From: Sphingomonas sp. AOB5
GTDB lineage: Bacteria; Pseudomonadota; Alphaproteobacteria; Sphingomonadales; Sphingomonadaceae
Assembly (NCBI RefSeq): GCF_029433115.1
Contig: NZ_JARNTV010000017.1
Location: 1-64,000, forward strand
Reading direction: 5' to 3'
DNA length: 64,000 bases
Made by a program: the position numbers and the translations under genes. Under the pieces are notes generated by a model. It saw only the letters and a program-made list of their open reading frames with translations, was not told the DNA's origin and did not search any database. This document shows, piece after piece, positions 19,914 to 27,881 of the stretch (position 1 is the first letter of the stretch; each line of letters opens with the position of its first letter).

Positions 19914-19940
19914 GCGCGGCGGGGCCTTGCCCCACTGCCC

Positions 19941-19975
19941 GCCTCCGCCCGCAATGGCGGAGGGCGGCGTTCCTT
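19941..19975 (+). terminator. Candidate terminator after the zinc-ribbon gene
   Basis: CGCCTCCGCC and GGCGGAGGGCG form a GC-rich stem with one bulged base around a CGCAAT loop, followed by TTCCTTT. It lies between the zinc-ribbon stop and the cysS start. Confidence 0.5.
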
Positions 19976-19997
19976 TGAAAAGCGGCGATGTGGCGCT

Positions 19998-21440
19998 ATG
20001 GCCCCGCCGATGAACGCCGCGCCCCTCACCCTTTACAATTCGATCACCCGCAGCCTCGAGCGGTTCGAACCGCTCGATCCTGCCAAGGGCGTGCGCGTCT
20101 ATTCGTGCGGACCGACGGTCTATTCCGATCCGCATCTAGGTAATCTGCGCGCCTATGTGTTCACCGATACGCTGAGCCGGGTGCTGACGTGGAAGGGCAA
20201 TGCGCTCACCCATGTGATCAACATCACCGATGTGGGCCATCTGACCTCCGACGCGGACGCGGGCGAGGACAAGATGGAGGCCGCCGCGCGCAAGCAGGGG
20301 CTGAACGCCTGGGATATCTCGCGCCACTATGCGGACGTGTTCCGCCGCAACCTGGCCGACCTGAACATCCGCAAGCCGACGCACATGCCGCTGGCCACCG
20401 AATATGTGGAGCGGATGATCGCCTTCGCCGCGGAGATCGCGCCGAAGCATTGCTACGAGATCGAGTCGGGCCTGTATTTCGACAGCCGCACCGTGCCCGA
20501 CTATGGCCGCCTTGCCGGATCGCAGGGCGATATCGGCGAGGGCCGGATCGATCCGGTCGAGGGTAAGCGCCATCCGCAGGACTTCGCGATCTGGCGCAAG
20601 ACGCCTGTAGGCGAGACGCGCCAGATGGAATGGGATTCGCCCTGGGGTCGCGGCGCACCGGGCTGGCATCTCGAATGCTCGGTGATGAGCAGCGAACTGC
20701 TCGGCCTGCCGTTCGACATCCATACCGGCGGGATCGATCACCGCGAGATCCACCATGTGAACGAGATCGCGCAGAACCAGGCGCATTGCAGCTGCGCGGA
20801 CAGCGGCGCGCATTTCTGGATGCACAACAACTTCCTGGTGGACCGCGACGGCAAGATGTCGAAGTCCAAGGGCGGCATCGCCACGCTCGACGCGCTGGTC
20901 GCACGCGGCGTGCATCCGCTCGCCTATCGCCTGATGTGCCTGAGCGCCCATTATCGCAGCGAGCTGGAGTTCAGCCCGGACAATCTGGGCGCGGCGCTGA
21001 CCCGGCTGAAGCGGCTGGTGATGACCGTCTCCGGCCTGAAGGCTCGCATCGGCGACGGCGGCAGTGTGGCCGGGGCCTATCGCGCGCGTCTGGACGAGGC
21101 CGTTGCCGACGATCTCAACACGCCCCGCGCCCTGCCGGTGCTGGACGAGCTGCTCGCCGACAAGAAGCTGTCGGCCGAGGACCGGATCGCCACGCTGGCC
21201 GAGTTCGACGCGGTGCTGGGGCTGGATCTGACGAACCTCACCCGCGAAGCGCTGCGCGTCCGCCCGGCCGAGGCGACGCTGACTGCCGCCGAGATCGATC
21301 TGCGTCTCGCCGATCGCAAGCAGGCGCGTGTCGACAAGGACTTTGCCCGATCCGACGCGATCCGCGACGAGCTGGCGGCGTCGGGTGTCGAGGTGATGGA
21401 CGGCGATCCGCTGGGCTGGGACTGGAAGGCCGCGCTCTAG
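19998..21440 (+). CDS. cysS: Cysteinyl-tRNA synthetase
   Basis: CysRS charges tRNA-Cys with cysteine in the cytosol. The 480-residue protein has the class I signature as YSCGPTVYSDPHLGNLRAY (HIGH as HLGN, residues 35-53), zinc ligands including WHLECSVMS and the HHVNEIAQNQAHC segment, and KMSKSKGGI (residues 290-298). The start at 19998 is taken from the open frame; an ATG four codons later (20010) may be the real one because neither has a strong Shine-Dalgarno. A tRNA-Cys gene lies upstream. Single-gene unit followed by a lipoprotein gene. Confidence 0.97.
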   Translation: MAPPMNAAPLTLYNSITRSLERFEPLDPAKGVRVYSCGPTVYSDPHLGNLRAYVFTDTLSRVLTWKGNALTHVINITDVGHLTSDADAGEDKMEAAARKQGLNAWDISRHYADVFRRNLADLNIRKPTHMPLATEYVERMIAFAAEIAPKHCYEIESGLYFDSRTVPDYGRLAGSQGDIGEGRIDPVEGKRHPQDFAIWRKTPVGETRQMEWDSPWGRGAPGWHLECSVMSSELLGLPFDIHTGGIDHREIHHVNEIAQNQAHCSCADSGAHFWMHNNFLVDRDGKMSKSKGGIATLDALVARGVHPLAYRLMCLSAHYRSELEFSPDNLGAALTRLKRLVMTVSGLKARIGDGGSVAGAYRARLDEAVADDLNTPRALPVLDELLADKKLSAEDRIATLAEFDAVLGLDLTNLTREALRVRPAEATLTAAEIDLRLADRKQARVDKDFARSDAIRDELAASGVEVMDGDPLGWDWKAAL

Positions 21441-21524
21441 CCTCACGGAGACATTCCAGACACGCGCGCGTTGCACGCTCCGAAAAAGGGCCATCCGCAT
21501 CGGTGGCGCTGACCGGAGAATGAG

Positions 21525-22292
21525 ATGATCCGCCTGCCCCTTATCGCCTTCGTGCCGGCATTGGCGCTTGCCGCCTGCAATCAGGCCGAACAGACCACCG
21601 ACAATGCGCTGGTCGATGTCGGCAACGCGACCGATGTGAACGACTCGGCCTTCGAAGACGGCACGCTGGTCGAGGATGCCGGGGACGGCGATACCGCGGC
21701 GGTGACCGTCGCCGCGGTCCCTGCCCCGGCGGCCGGCGCCTCCGCCGGCGAAAGCGCGCCTTTGGTCGAGGCCAGCGATATCGAAGCCGAGATCCGCGGC
21801 GGCAGCGGGATCGAGCGTATCCGCTATGGCGATGGCTGGGCCTGGCGCCGCGAGGGCCGCATCGTCCGCACTGCCGATCGCGACGGCGGCAATGTCGCCT
21901 ATTTCCGTCGCGGCGAGGATCGCCCCTTCTTCGTCCAGCGCGGCGACCGTTCCTATGCCTATCAGGGCGACAAGCCGGTCCGCGAGTTCGACCGCGACGG
22001 CCGCGCCCGTACGCCCGACGCGGATCGCACGCGCGAGGCAGTGGAAGCGTCGCGCGATGCCGGCGAGCGCCGCAATCGCGCCGAGAATGCCCGGAACCGT
22101 GCCGGATCCGGGGACCGCGACGATCGCGGCCCGCGCCGTCCCGGTGCCACGCCATCGCCCAGCCCCACCCCTTCGGCTTCGCCCACGCCGCGCGGGCGTG
22201 ACGGGCGGGAAGGACGACCCGACTGGAAGGACAATCGCCCCACGCCCTCGCCCCAGTCCGGCGACCGTCCGCGCCGCGACCGGGAGGAGTGA
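21525..22292 (+). CDS. Putative lipoprotein with charged repeats
   Basis: A 255-residue protein with a lipoprotein signal, MIRLPLIAFVPALALAAC (lipobox ALAAC, Cys 18). The following 70 residues are acidic and Ala/Val rich. The central part has aromatic/charged beta-like segments (RYGDGWAWRREGRIVRTADRDGGNVAYFRRGE), and the C-terminal 90 residues are a disordered Arg/Pro-rich tail (ATPSPSPTPSASPTPRGRDGREGR). Probably anchored in the outer membrane with the tail in the periplasm. The function is unknown. Confidence 0.65.
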   Translation: MIRLPLIAFVPALALAACNQAEQTTDNALVDVGNATDVNDSAFEDGTLVEDAGDGDTAAVTVAAVPAPAAGASAGESAPLVEASDIEAEIRGGSGIERIRYGDGWAWRREGRIVRTADRDGGNVAYFRRGEDRPFFVQRGDRSYAYQGDKPVREFDRDGRARTPDADRTREAVEASRDAGERRNRAENARNRAGSGDRDDRGPRRPGATPSPSPTPSASPTPRGRDGREGRPDWKDNRPTPSPQSGDRPRRDREE

Positions 22293-22341
22293 GCCTTTCG
22301 GGAAGGATTGCTTCGTCATCGATCCACGCTAACGTTGACCG

Positions 22342-23277
22342 ATGAAAGCCGTTCTTCCCGCGCTCGCCCGCCCGCTGCTCGAGCCCCATCTTCCCGCCGA
22401 AATTCAGGTTAGCTGGTTCACCAGCCGGGAAGAAGCCATGGCCATGGTGCCGGATGCCGAGATCGGCTGGCTCGACATGAACAAGTCCGCCGACTGGGCC
22501 GCGGCGGTCGCCGCCGGTACGAATCTAAAATGGCTTTCGACCATCTATGCCGGCCTCGACGCGCTCGACACCGGGCTGCTGCGCGAGCGCGGGACCCGCG
22601 TTACCAATGGCAGTGGCGTCAACGCCCATGCCGTCGCCGAATATGCGGTGATGGGCGCGCTGGTCGCCGCCAAACGCTATGACGAAGTGCTTCGCGCAGC
22701 CGACCGGCAGGAATGGCCGATGGATGCGCCGGGCAAGCAGGAGCTGTTCGAAGCCGAAGCACTGATCATCGGCTATGGCGCGATCGGCAAGCTGATCGGC
22801 CAGTATCTGAAAGGCTTCGGCACCAATGTGACTGCGGTCACTCGTTCTGGATCCGACGGTTCGCTCACGCCGGACGAGTGGCGCGAGCGGATCGGCAGCT
22901 ATGACTGGATCTTCCTCGCCGCCCCATCGACCAGCGAGAGCAAGGCGATGATCGGCGCGGACGAGCTGGCCGCGATGAAACCGAGCGCGTGGATCGTGAA
23001 TGTCGGCCGCGGCGACCTGATCGATCAGGATGCACTGATCGAGGCGCTGACCAAGCGGCGGATCGGCGGTGCGTTCCTCGACACCGTCACACCCGAGCCG
23101 TTGCCGCCTGAGCATCCGCTGTGGCGCGCGCCCAATTCGATCCATTCGATGCATCTGTCGGGCCGCAGCCAGACCCGCATGTTCCTGCGCGCCGGCGCGC
23201 TGTTCGTCGAGAACCTCAAGGCTTATGTCGAGGGCCGGCCGATGAAGAACGAGGTCGATCTGGAAGCGGGGTATTGA
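22342..23277 (+). CDS. D-isomer-specific 2-hydroxyacid dehydrogenase
   Basis: A 311-residue oxidoreductase that reduces 2-oxoacids or oxidises 2-hydroxyacids with NAD(P)H. The Rossmann motif is IIGYGAIGKLIGQYLKGFG (about residue 140), the catalytic Arg lies in NVGRGDLIDQDALIEAL, and the Glu/His pair near the C-terminus is in TPEPLPPEHPLWRAPN. The substrate cannot be told from sequence; phosphoglycerate-like and glyoxylate-type members all share these motifs. Its stop overlaps the start of the next gene (TGATG). Confidence 0.88.
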   Translation: MKAVLPALARPLLEPHLPAEIQVSWFTSREEAMAMVPDAEIGWLDMNKSADWAAAVAAGTNLKWLSTIYAGLDALDTGLLRERGTRVTNGSGVNAHAVAEYAVMGALVAAKRYDEVLRAADRQEWPMDAPGKQELFEAEALIIGYGAIGKLIGQYLKGFGTNVTAVTRSGSDGSLTPDEWRERIGSYDWIFLAAPSTSESKAMIGADELAAMKPSAWIVNVGRGDLIDQDALIEALTKRRIGGAFLDTVTPEPLPPEHPLWRAPNSIHSMHLSGRSQTRMFLRAGALFVENLKAYVEGRPMKNEVDLEAGY

Positions 23278-23861
23278 TGCGTTTTCTGGTCTCCATTGCC
23301 GTTGCCCTGATCGCTGCGACGCCCGCGGTGGCGCAGCGCATCGATACGCGGCGGATCGATATCCGCGAGATGACATCGAGCACATTGTGCACCTTCAACG
23401 CCTATCGTGAGCTGACACTCGTGGACGCCAGCAAGGAGGGCAGGACGAGCGTCGCGCGCTGGAAGGCGCCGAGCGAGATCGGCGACCCGCGCCCGGCGCA
23501 TCTCGAAGCAATCTTCACCGCATCGAAGGGGCGCTGGTCCGACGCGCCGTTCCTCGGCATCGCCTTCATCGTCGATGGCGACGAGGCGCTATCCAAAACA
23601 TCTGTCTCGGGCGCCCGCGCGGTGATCGACGAGGAAGCGCCGGTCGATCTGCTCTACCATGCGAGCGGCGAGCGGATGACCTTTCCGGTCGGCGGAGACC
23701 CGGGCGGGTTCGGGCGGCAGTTGATCGACGGCGACACCGTGCGGCTGGAAGTCCTTGGCAAAGACGGTGCGGTGATCCGCAGCTATCGCTGGAACGTCAA
23801 AAGGTTCGACGAGGTGGTGGAGGTGGTCTCAATCGTCGGCTGGAGTTGCACCTCGCCATAA
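23277..23861 (+). CDS. Exported hypothetical protein
   Basis: A 194-residue protein beginning at the ATG that overlaps the stop of the dehydrogenase gene. The signal peptide is MRFLVSIAVALIAATPAVAQ. The mature part shows predicted beta strands and no recognised catalytic motif. It is translationally coupled to the dehydrogenase, but an exported protein paired with a cytosolic enzyme gives little functional hint. I see no family name. Confidence 0.6.
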   Translation: MRFLVSIAVALIAATPAVAQRIDTRRIDIREMTSSTLCTFNAYRELTLVDASKEGRTSVARWKAPSEIGDPRPAHLEAIFTASKGRWSDAPFLGIAFIVDGDEALSKTSVSGARAVIDEEAPVDLLYHASGERMTFPVGGDPGGFGRQLIDGDTVRLEVLGKDGAVIRSYRWNVKRFDEVVEVVSIVGWSCTSP

Positions 23862-23889
23862 CTCCGCGGTCAGCATTTACCCTTGCGGG

Positions 23890-23943
23890 GTGACAAAAGT
23901 CACAAGAGTCACACTGGCATAGCGTAGCGGAATTTGTGACTCT
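23890..23943. repeat. Nested GTGAC/GTCAC inverted repeats in an intergenic region
   Basis: Between the exported protein (stop 23861) and the ArsR gene (start 24115). GTGAC-AAAA-GTCAC (23890-23903) forms a short hairpin, and AGAGTCACA (23905-23913) pairs perfectly with TGTGACTCT (23935-23943). The GTCAC unit therefore appears several times. The rest of this 253-bp gap holds the promoter of the ArsR gene. No gene was seen in it. Confidence 0.5.
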
Positions 23944-24098
23944 TCGGTCCGGGGTTTTACCCGATCGAGGAAAATCCTCTGCGTTCGTGGTCATGTCAAA
24001 GAGCGGCCGGGCGCTGACCCGACGCGCCGAGTGCAGCAGCCGAAATCCTACATTTCAAGTCGTGCCAGCCATCGCCGCGCTTGCATCCGCGCAGCCAA

Positions 24099-24122
24099 TA
24101 TAATAGCTAGCCATATGGCTAA
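24099..24122 (+). promoter_or_regulatory. TATAAT box and palindrome at the ArsR start
   Basis: A perfect TATAAT lies at 24099-24104, and its predicted start of transcription falls within a few bases of the ATG at 24115, so the mRNA may be leaderless. The 14-bp palindrome TAGCCATATGGCTA (24109-24122) spans the start codon and would suit autoregulatory ArsR binding. No good -35 element is visible. Confidence 0.5.
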
Positions 24123-24444
24123 CCAATCCCTTCCCATCGAGCCGATGTTCGCGGCGCTGGGCGATCCGACGCGGCTTTCGGTGGTCGAGCGGCTCGGTCG
24201 CGGCCCGGCAAGCGTCAGCGATCTTGCCGGCAACTATGCGATGGCCCTGCCCAGCTTCCTCAAGCATCTGAAGCAGCTTGAGGCGAGCGGGCTGATCCGC
24301 ACCGAGAAGCAGGGCCGTGTCCGCACCTGCACGCTCGAGCCGCTGGCGCTCACCGCGGTGGACCGCTGGATCGCCGAACGCCGCCGCGACGCTTCGGCCC
24401 GGCTCGACCGGCTCGGCGCCTATCTCGATCGACAGGAGACCTGA
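24115..24444 (+). CDS. ArsR family transcriptional regulator
   Basis: A 109-residue winged-helix regulator, starting at MANQSLPIEPMFAALGDPTRLSVVERLGRGPASVSDLA. The helix-turn-helix spans about residues 30-60 (SVSDLAGNYAMALPSFLKHLKQLEASGLI) and the wing ends in RVRTCTLEP. It lacks the paired cysteines of metal-sensing ArsR proteins, so it belongs to the group that is coupled to an AHSA1/START-domain gene. That gene follows after one base (TGAAATG). Together they form a regulator/enzyme pair of unknown target. Confidence 0.9.
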   Translation: MANQSLPIEPMFAALGDPTRLSVVERLGRGPASVSDLAGNYAMALPSFLKHLKQLEASGLIRTEKQGRVRTCTLEPLALTAVDRWIAERRRDASARLDRLGAYLDRQET

Positions 24445-24445
24445 A

Positions 24446-24952
24446 ATGGCTGGCCCCGACGCCGTGCATGACAGCTTCACGCTGGAACGCATCTATCCCA
24501 CCGCCACCCCTGCCCGCACCTTCGCCGCCTGGTCGACCGAGGCCGGGAGGTCGGCATGGTTCTCCACGCCGAACAACGAGCTTTGGGACATGACCGACCG
24601 CCATTTCGATTTCCGCATCGGCGGCAGCGAAGTGCTGGAGGGCCGGTGGAAGAGCGGCGTCGTATCGCGCTTCGACGCGACCTATCACGACATCGTCCCC
24701 GACCGGCGCATCGTCTATGCCTATCGCATGCGGATCGACGGCAAGCCGATCTCGGTCAACCTCGCCTGTGTCGAGTTCCACCCGCATGACGACGGCACGC
24801 GGCTCGTGCTGACCGAGCATGGCATCTATCTCGACGGGTTCGAAGATGGTGGCGGGCGGGCGCATGGCACGGGCGAGCTACTCGACCGGCTGGGCGTGGC
24901 GCTGGGTGTCGCGCGGCCGGACGGCACGCCCGAATGGGAAGCCTGCCACTAG
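24446..24952 (+). CDS. SRPBCC/AHSA1-domain protein
   Basis: A 168-residue protein. The pattern SFTLERIYPTATPARTFAAWSTEAGRSAWF and the middle RIGGSEVLEGRWKSGVV are characteristic of the AHSA1 (Aha1-like START) family, and HPHDDGTRLVLTEHGIYLDGFEDG fits its C-terminal half. It probably binds a hydrophobic ligand. It is the second gene of a two-gene operon behind an ArsR regulator, with one base between them. The ligand is unknown. Confidence 0.88.
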   Translation: MAGPDAVHDSFTLERIYPTATPARTFAAWSTEAGRSAWFSTPNNELWDMTDRHFDFRIGGSEVLEGRWKSGVVSRFDATYHDIVPDRRIVYAYRMRIDGKPISVNLACVEFHPHDDGTRLVLTEHGIYLDGFEDGGGRAHGTGELLDRLGVALGVARPDGTPEWEACH

Positions 24953-24986
24953 AGCAAGATGAGATGAGGTGGGATCACTTCTCCAC

Positions 24987-25064
24987 CCGTTCGTTTCGAG
25001 CGAAGTCGAGAAACATTGACTGACGGCTGCGGGGCGGTTTCTCGACTTCGCTTGAAACGAACGG
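24987..25064. repeat. Inverted repeat element, 28-nt arms
   Basis: The left arm (24987-25014, starting CCGTTCGTTTCGAGCGAAG) is the reverse complement of the right arm (25037-25064) with a single mismatch. It lies between the AHSA1 gene and the TetR gene, which converge, so a terminator role is possible, but no T tract is seen. It looks like a dispersed intergenic repeat of the chromosome. Confidence 0.65.
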
Positions 25065-25102
25065 ATCAGGTTTACGCCATCGCGCTCTAACGGCTCCGCC
25101 GC

Positions 25103-25690
25103 TTACCCCTTTCGCGGATCGAACCCGCCTACGACCGCATCGATCTCGGAATCGTCGAGCGAGATCTGGCCATCGAGGATCAGCAGCGCGAGGCCGTGGA
25201 CCAGTGCCCATGCCTTGAGCGCAGTCACGCGCGCCTTGGCTTCGCTGCCCGAGAGACGCTCGGCATTTTCGCGCAGCAGCGCCGCGGCGTCATTGTCCGG
25301 CGTATCCCAGCCGCCCGGCACCCATTTCGGGGCCTCGCAGCCACCGCTGGCCGAAAAGGCCAGCCGGAACAGCGCCGGATTGGCGATGGCGAAGCGGACA
25401 TAGGCCGCGCCGGTCGCCGCGAAACCCGCATCGCCGCCGCCCACAGCCTCCGACGCCGCGCGTTGCGCCGCGCCGAGCTGACGTAGCCCCTCCTGCGCGA
25501 GGGCGGCCAGGAACGCGCCCTTGTCGGGGAAATGGCGATAGACAGCGGTGGCGCTGACCCCCACCGCGCGCGCGACTTCGCGCAGCCCGAGTTCGTCGGC
25601 TGAGCGCTCCGCGAGCAGCCCCAGACCGGCCTCGATCAGCGCCGCGCGCAGATCGCCATGATGATATTTCTTCGGTTCGGCATTCGACAT
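25103..25690 (-). CDS. TetR/AcrR family transcriptional regulator
   Basis: A 195-residue repressor-type regulator. The N-terminal HTH is KYHHGDLRAALIEAGLGLLAERSADELGLREVARAVGVSATAVYRHFPDKGAFLAALAQEGL (residues 7-68). The C-terminal half is a ligand-binding helical domain (WxG-type, TetR_C). It is divergent from the carotenoid oxygenase gene 62 bp away, and an inverted repeat between them marks a candidate operator. It most likely represses its neighbour and responds to a small hydrophobic ligand. Confidence 0.9.
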   Translation of the reverse strand: MSNAEPKKYHHGDLRAALIEAGLGLLAERSADELGLREVARAVGVSATAVYRHFPDKGAFLAALAQEGLRQLGAAQRAASEAVGGGDAGFAATGAAYVRFAIANPALFRLAFSASGGCEAPKWVPGGWDTPDNDAAALLRENAERLSGSEAKARVTALKAWALVHGLALLILDGQISLDDSEIDAVVGGFDPRKG

Positions 25691-25733
25691 GTTGACACTG
25701 TTACCATCAAGGGTATGTATACATCGTCAACAT
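25689..25733. promoter_or_regulatory. Candidate TetR operator and carotenoid oxygenase promoter
   Basis: ATGTTGAC (25689-25696) and GTCAACAT (25726-25733) form a perfect dyad centred at about 25711, in the gap between the divergent TetR and carotenoid oxygenase genes. ATGTATACAT (25715-25724) is a second palindrome inside it. TTGACA (25692-25697) is a good -35 for the carotenoid oxygenase. Confidence 0.6.
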
Positions 25734-25751
25734 CTAGCCCGGAGTCGGCAA

Positions 25752-27173
25752 ATGGCAAGCACGATCGAGACCGCAATCCGCTCGGCAGTGACCGGCGGCG
25801 TGATGACGCTGGCGAAGGTCAACCGCGCCCTCGCGTCGAACAGGCCCAACCCCTTCACCCAGGGCATCCACACCCCGATGGCGGCCGAACTGACGCTCGA
25901 GGATCTGCCCGTCACCGGCACCATCCCGGCGCAGCTCGATGGCCGCTATCTCCGCATCGGGCCGAACCCGATCGATCCCCAGCCCGGCGGCCACTGGTTC
26001 ACCGGCGACGGCATGGTCCATGGCCTGCGCATCGAGGGCGGCAAGGCGCTGTGGTACCGCAACCGCTGGACCCGCTCGGCCGATGTGTCGCAGGCGCTCG
26101 GCGAGGCGCCGATCCCCTCGCCGCGCGGCGACACCAGCATCGTCAACACCAACGTTCTCGGTCATGCCGGGCGGACCTGGGCGCTGACCGAAGCCGGCGT
26201 CGCCCCGATCGAGCTGGGTGAGACGCTGGAGAGCATCGCCTACAATGCGTTCGACGGCACGCTGCAGCACAGCTTCACCGCGCATCCGCATCTCGATCCG
26301 CTGACCGGCGAACTCCACGCGATCTGCTACAAGGGTACCGAGCAGAACAAGGTCTGGCACACCGTCGTCACCGCCGAAGGCGAGGTCCGCCGCGAAGAGC
26401 CGATCGCGGTCGAGCACGGCCCCTCGATCCACGACTGCGCGATCACCGCGCGCTACGTCATCGTCCTCGATCTCCCCGTCACTTTCTCGATGCGCGCCCT
26501 GATCGGCGGCGCGCGCTTCCCTTATAAATGGAACCCGCAGCACCGGGCCCGCGTCGGTCTGCTACCGCGCGAAGGCCGGGGCGACGAGATCATCTGGTGC
26601 GATGTCGACCCCTGCTACGTGTTCCATGTCGCCAATGCCTATGACGCGCCCGACGGTACGGTCATCCTCGATGTCGCCGCGCACACCAGCATGTTCGCCG
26701 AGAGCGCGGTCGGCCCGGATTCGCCGCACAGCGCGTTCGAGCGCTGGACGATCGTTCCGGCCGCTGGTCGCGTCACCCGCACGGTGGTCGACGACAATCC
26801 GCAGGAATTCCCCCGCCCCGACGAGCGGCTTTTCGGCCAGCCCTATCGCTATGCCTATGCGATGGCGCTGAACGAGGGCACGACCTTCCTGCCCGCCAGC
26901 CACCTGATCAAGCATGACCTGAAGACCGGCACGCGGCAGATCCACGAGTTCGGCGCGGACCGCTATCCCGGCGAGTTCGTCTTCGTCCCCGCCCATGCGG
27001 ATGCGGGCGAGGACGAAGGCTGGCTGATCGGGCTGGTGGTCAACTACCCCGCCGAGACCACCGATCTGGTGATCATCGACGCGGCCCGGTTCGAAGCCGA
27101 GCCGGTCGCCAGCGTCCGTATCCCGCATCGCGTCCCGCCCGGCTTCCACGGCAACTGGGTGGCGAGCGCCTGA
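25752..27173 (+). CDS. Carotenoid oxygenase (RPE65/CCD family)
   Basis: A 473-residue non-haem iron dioxygenase that cleaves polyene or stilbene-type double bonds. The start at 25752 follows GGAG with seven bases between; earlier in-frame ATG at 25689 lies within the operator. The four iron-binding histidines are visible in order: AHPHLDPLTG, IHDCAITARY, VFHVANAYD and the C-terminal VPPGFHGNW. The beta-propeller start GRYLRIGPNPIDPQPGGHWFTGDGMVHG is typical. Divergent from TetR. The substrate may be a carotenoid, an apocarotenoid or a lignin-derived stilbene. Confidence 0.93.
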   Translation: MASTIETAIRSAVTGGVMTLAKVNRALASNRPNPFTQGIHTPMAAELTLEDLPVTGTIPAQLDGRYLRIGPNPIDPQPGGHWFTGDGMVHGLRIEGGKALWYRNRWTRSADVSQALGEAPIPSPRGDTSIVNTNVLGHAGRTWALTEAGVAPIELGETLESIAYNAFDGTLQHSFTAHPHLDPLTGELHAICYKGTEQNKVWHTVVTAEGEVRREEPIAVEHGPSIHDCAITARYVIVLDLPVTFSMRALIGGARFPYKWNPQHRARVGLLPREGRGDEIIWCDVDPCYVFHVANAYDAPDGTVILDVAAHTSMFAESAVGPDSPHSAFERWTIVPAAGRVTRTVVDDNPQEFPRPDERLFGQPYRYAYAMALNEGTTFLPASHLIKHDLKTGTRQIHEFGADRYPGEFVFVPAHADAGEDEGWLIGLVVNYPAETTDLVIIDAARFEAEPVASVRIPHRVPPGFHGNWVASA

Positions 27174-27180
27174 ACCTGCC

Positions 27181-27600
27181 CTACCCGGCCGGCGGGCAGA
27201 TGCGCACGATCCGCAACAGCCGGTCGTGCCGTCCCCGGTCGGGCCACAGGATCGAGTTGCCCGCGCGCATGCCGAGCAGGGCCGTCCCGACCGGCGAGAG
27301 GATCGAGACGCGGTCCGCGGCGATATCGGCATCCTGCGGCCAGACGAGCTGCACGGTGCGGAGTGCACCATTGTTGTCGTCGATGAACTCCACCCGGCTG
27401 TTCATCGCCACCACGTCCGGCGGCATGCCCGCCGCCGGACAGGTTTCGGCGCGGTCGAGTTCGGCCAGCAGCATTGCTGCACGGCCGGGCCATTTGGGCT
27501 GGATCGCCAGCGCGAGCGCATAGAGCGCGTCGCATTCGCTATCGATGATGAGGATTGCGGGGCGGCTCTCGCCATCCCGCACAATTTCCGTGTTTTCCAC
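27181..27600 (-). CDS. GreA/GreB-like RNA polymerase-binding factor (Rnk family)
   Basis: A 139-residue protein. The N-terminal half is a short coiled-coil segment (LYALALAIQPKWPGRAAMLLAELDRAETCP) and the C-terminal half is a GreA/GreB FKBP-like domain, with NSRVEFIDDN and RVSILSPVGTALLGMRAGNSILWP. This matches Rnk-type regulators of nucleoside diphosphate kinase, which bind RNA polymerase in competition with Gre factors. It converges on the carotenoid oxygenase gene, 7 bp apart. Confidence 0.85.
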   Translation of the reverse strand: MENTEIVRDGESRPAILIIDSECDALYALALAIQPKWPGRAAMLLAELDRAETCPAAGMPPDVVAMNSRVEFIDDNNGALRTVQLVWPQDADIAADRVSILSPVGTALLGMRAGNSILWPDRGRHDRLLRIVRICPPAG

Positions 27601-27855
27601 GCGTGTTCGCTTTCACTGAAGTCAGGTGCGCCGCCGGATCGCGCTGACCCGCGGCAGGATATGTTCGTGAAAACCCCGGACCTCGCGGCAACAGCCAGCC
27701 GAGACCCGGGCTAGGCGCGCGCGGCGAGCTGCCCGGAATGGACGCGAAAGCGCAGAAAAATGGCGGTGGCGTCCATGCTGTAATGATGGGGACGCGTGCG
27801 CGCCCTGTCAAATTACCCAAATCAGGACAGTATCGATTTACCGGCTTGCCATCAC

Positions 27856-27872
27856 TTACCCCTTATGGGTAA
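27856..27872. promoter_or_regulatory. TTACCC/GGGTAA palindrome before the HTH-DAHP synthase gene
   Basis: TTACCC-CTTAT-GGGTAA is a perfect 17-bp dyad 9 bp before the ATG of the HTH-DAHP synthase gene. TTACCC recurs 40 bp upstream (near 27811) and TTTACCG near 27834. It could be the site of the protein's own HTH. The 281-bp gap before it (27601-27881) shows no gene. Confidence 0.5.
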
Positions 27873-27881
27873 AGGCCGCGC

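Noticed and set aside
20136..22319. A 727-codon frame antisense to cysS and the following lipoprotein gene
   Set aside because: cysS has clear class I motifs; the antisense frame covers two genes and has no recognisable domain.
25689..25751. The carotenoid oxygenase starting at the upstream ATG at 25689
   Set aside because: This ATG lies inside the TetR start/operator region; the ATG at 25752 has GGAG at good spacing and matches the domain start.
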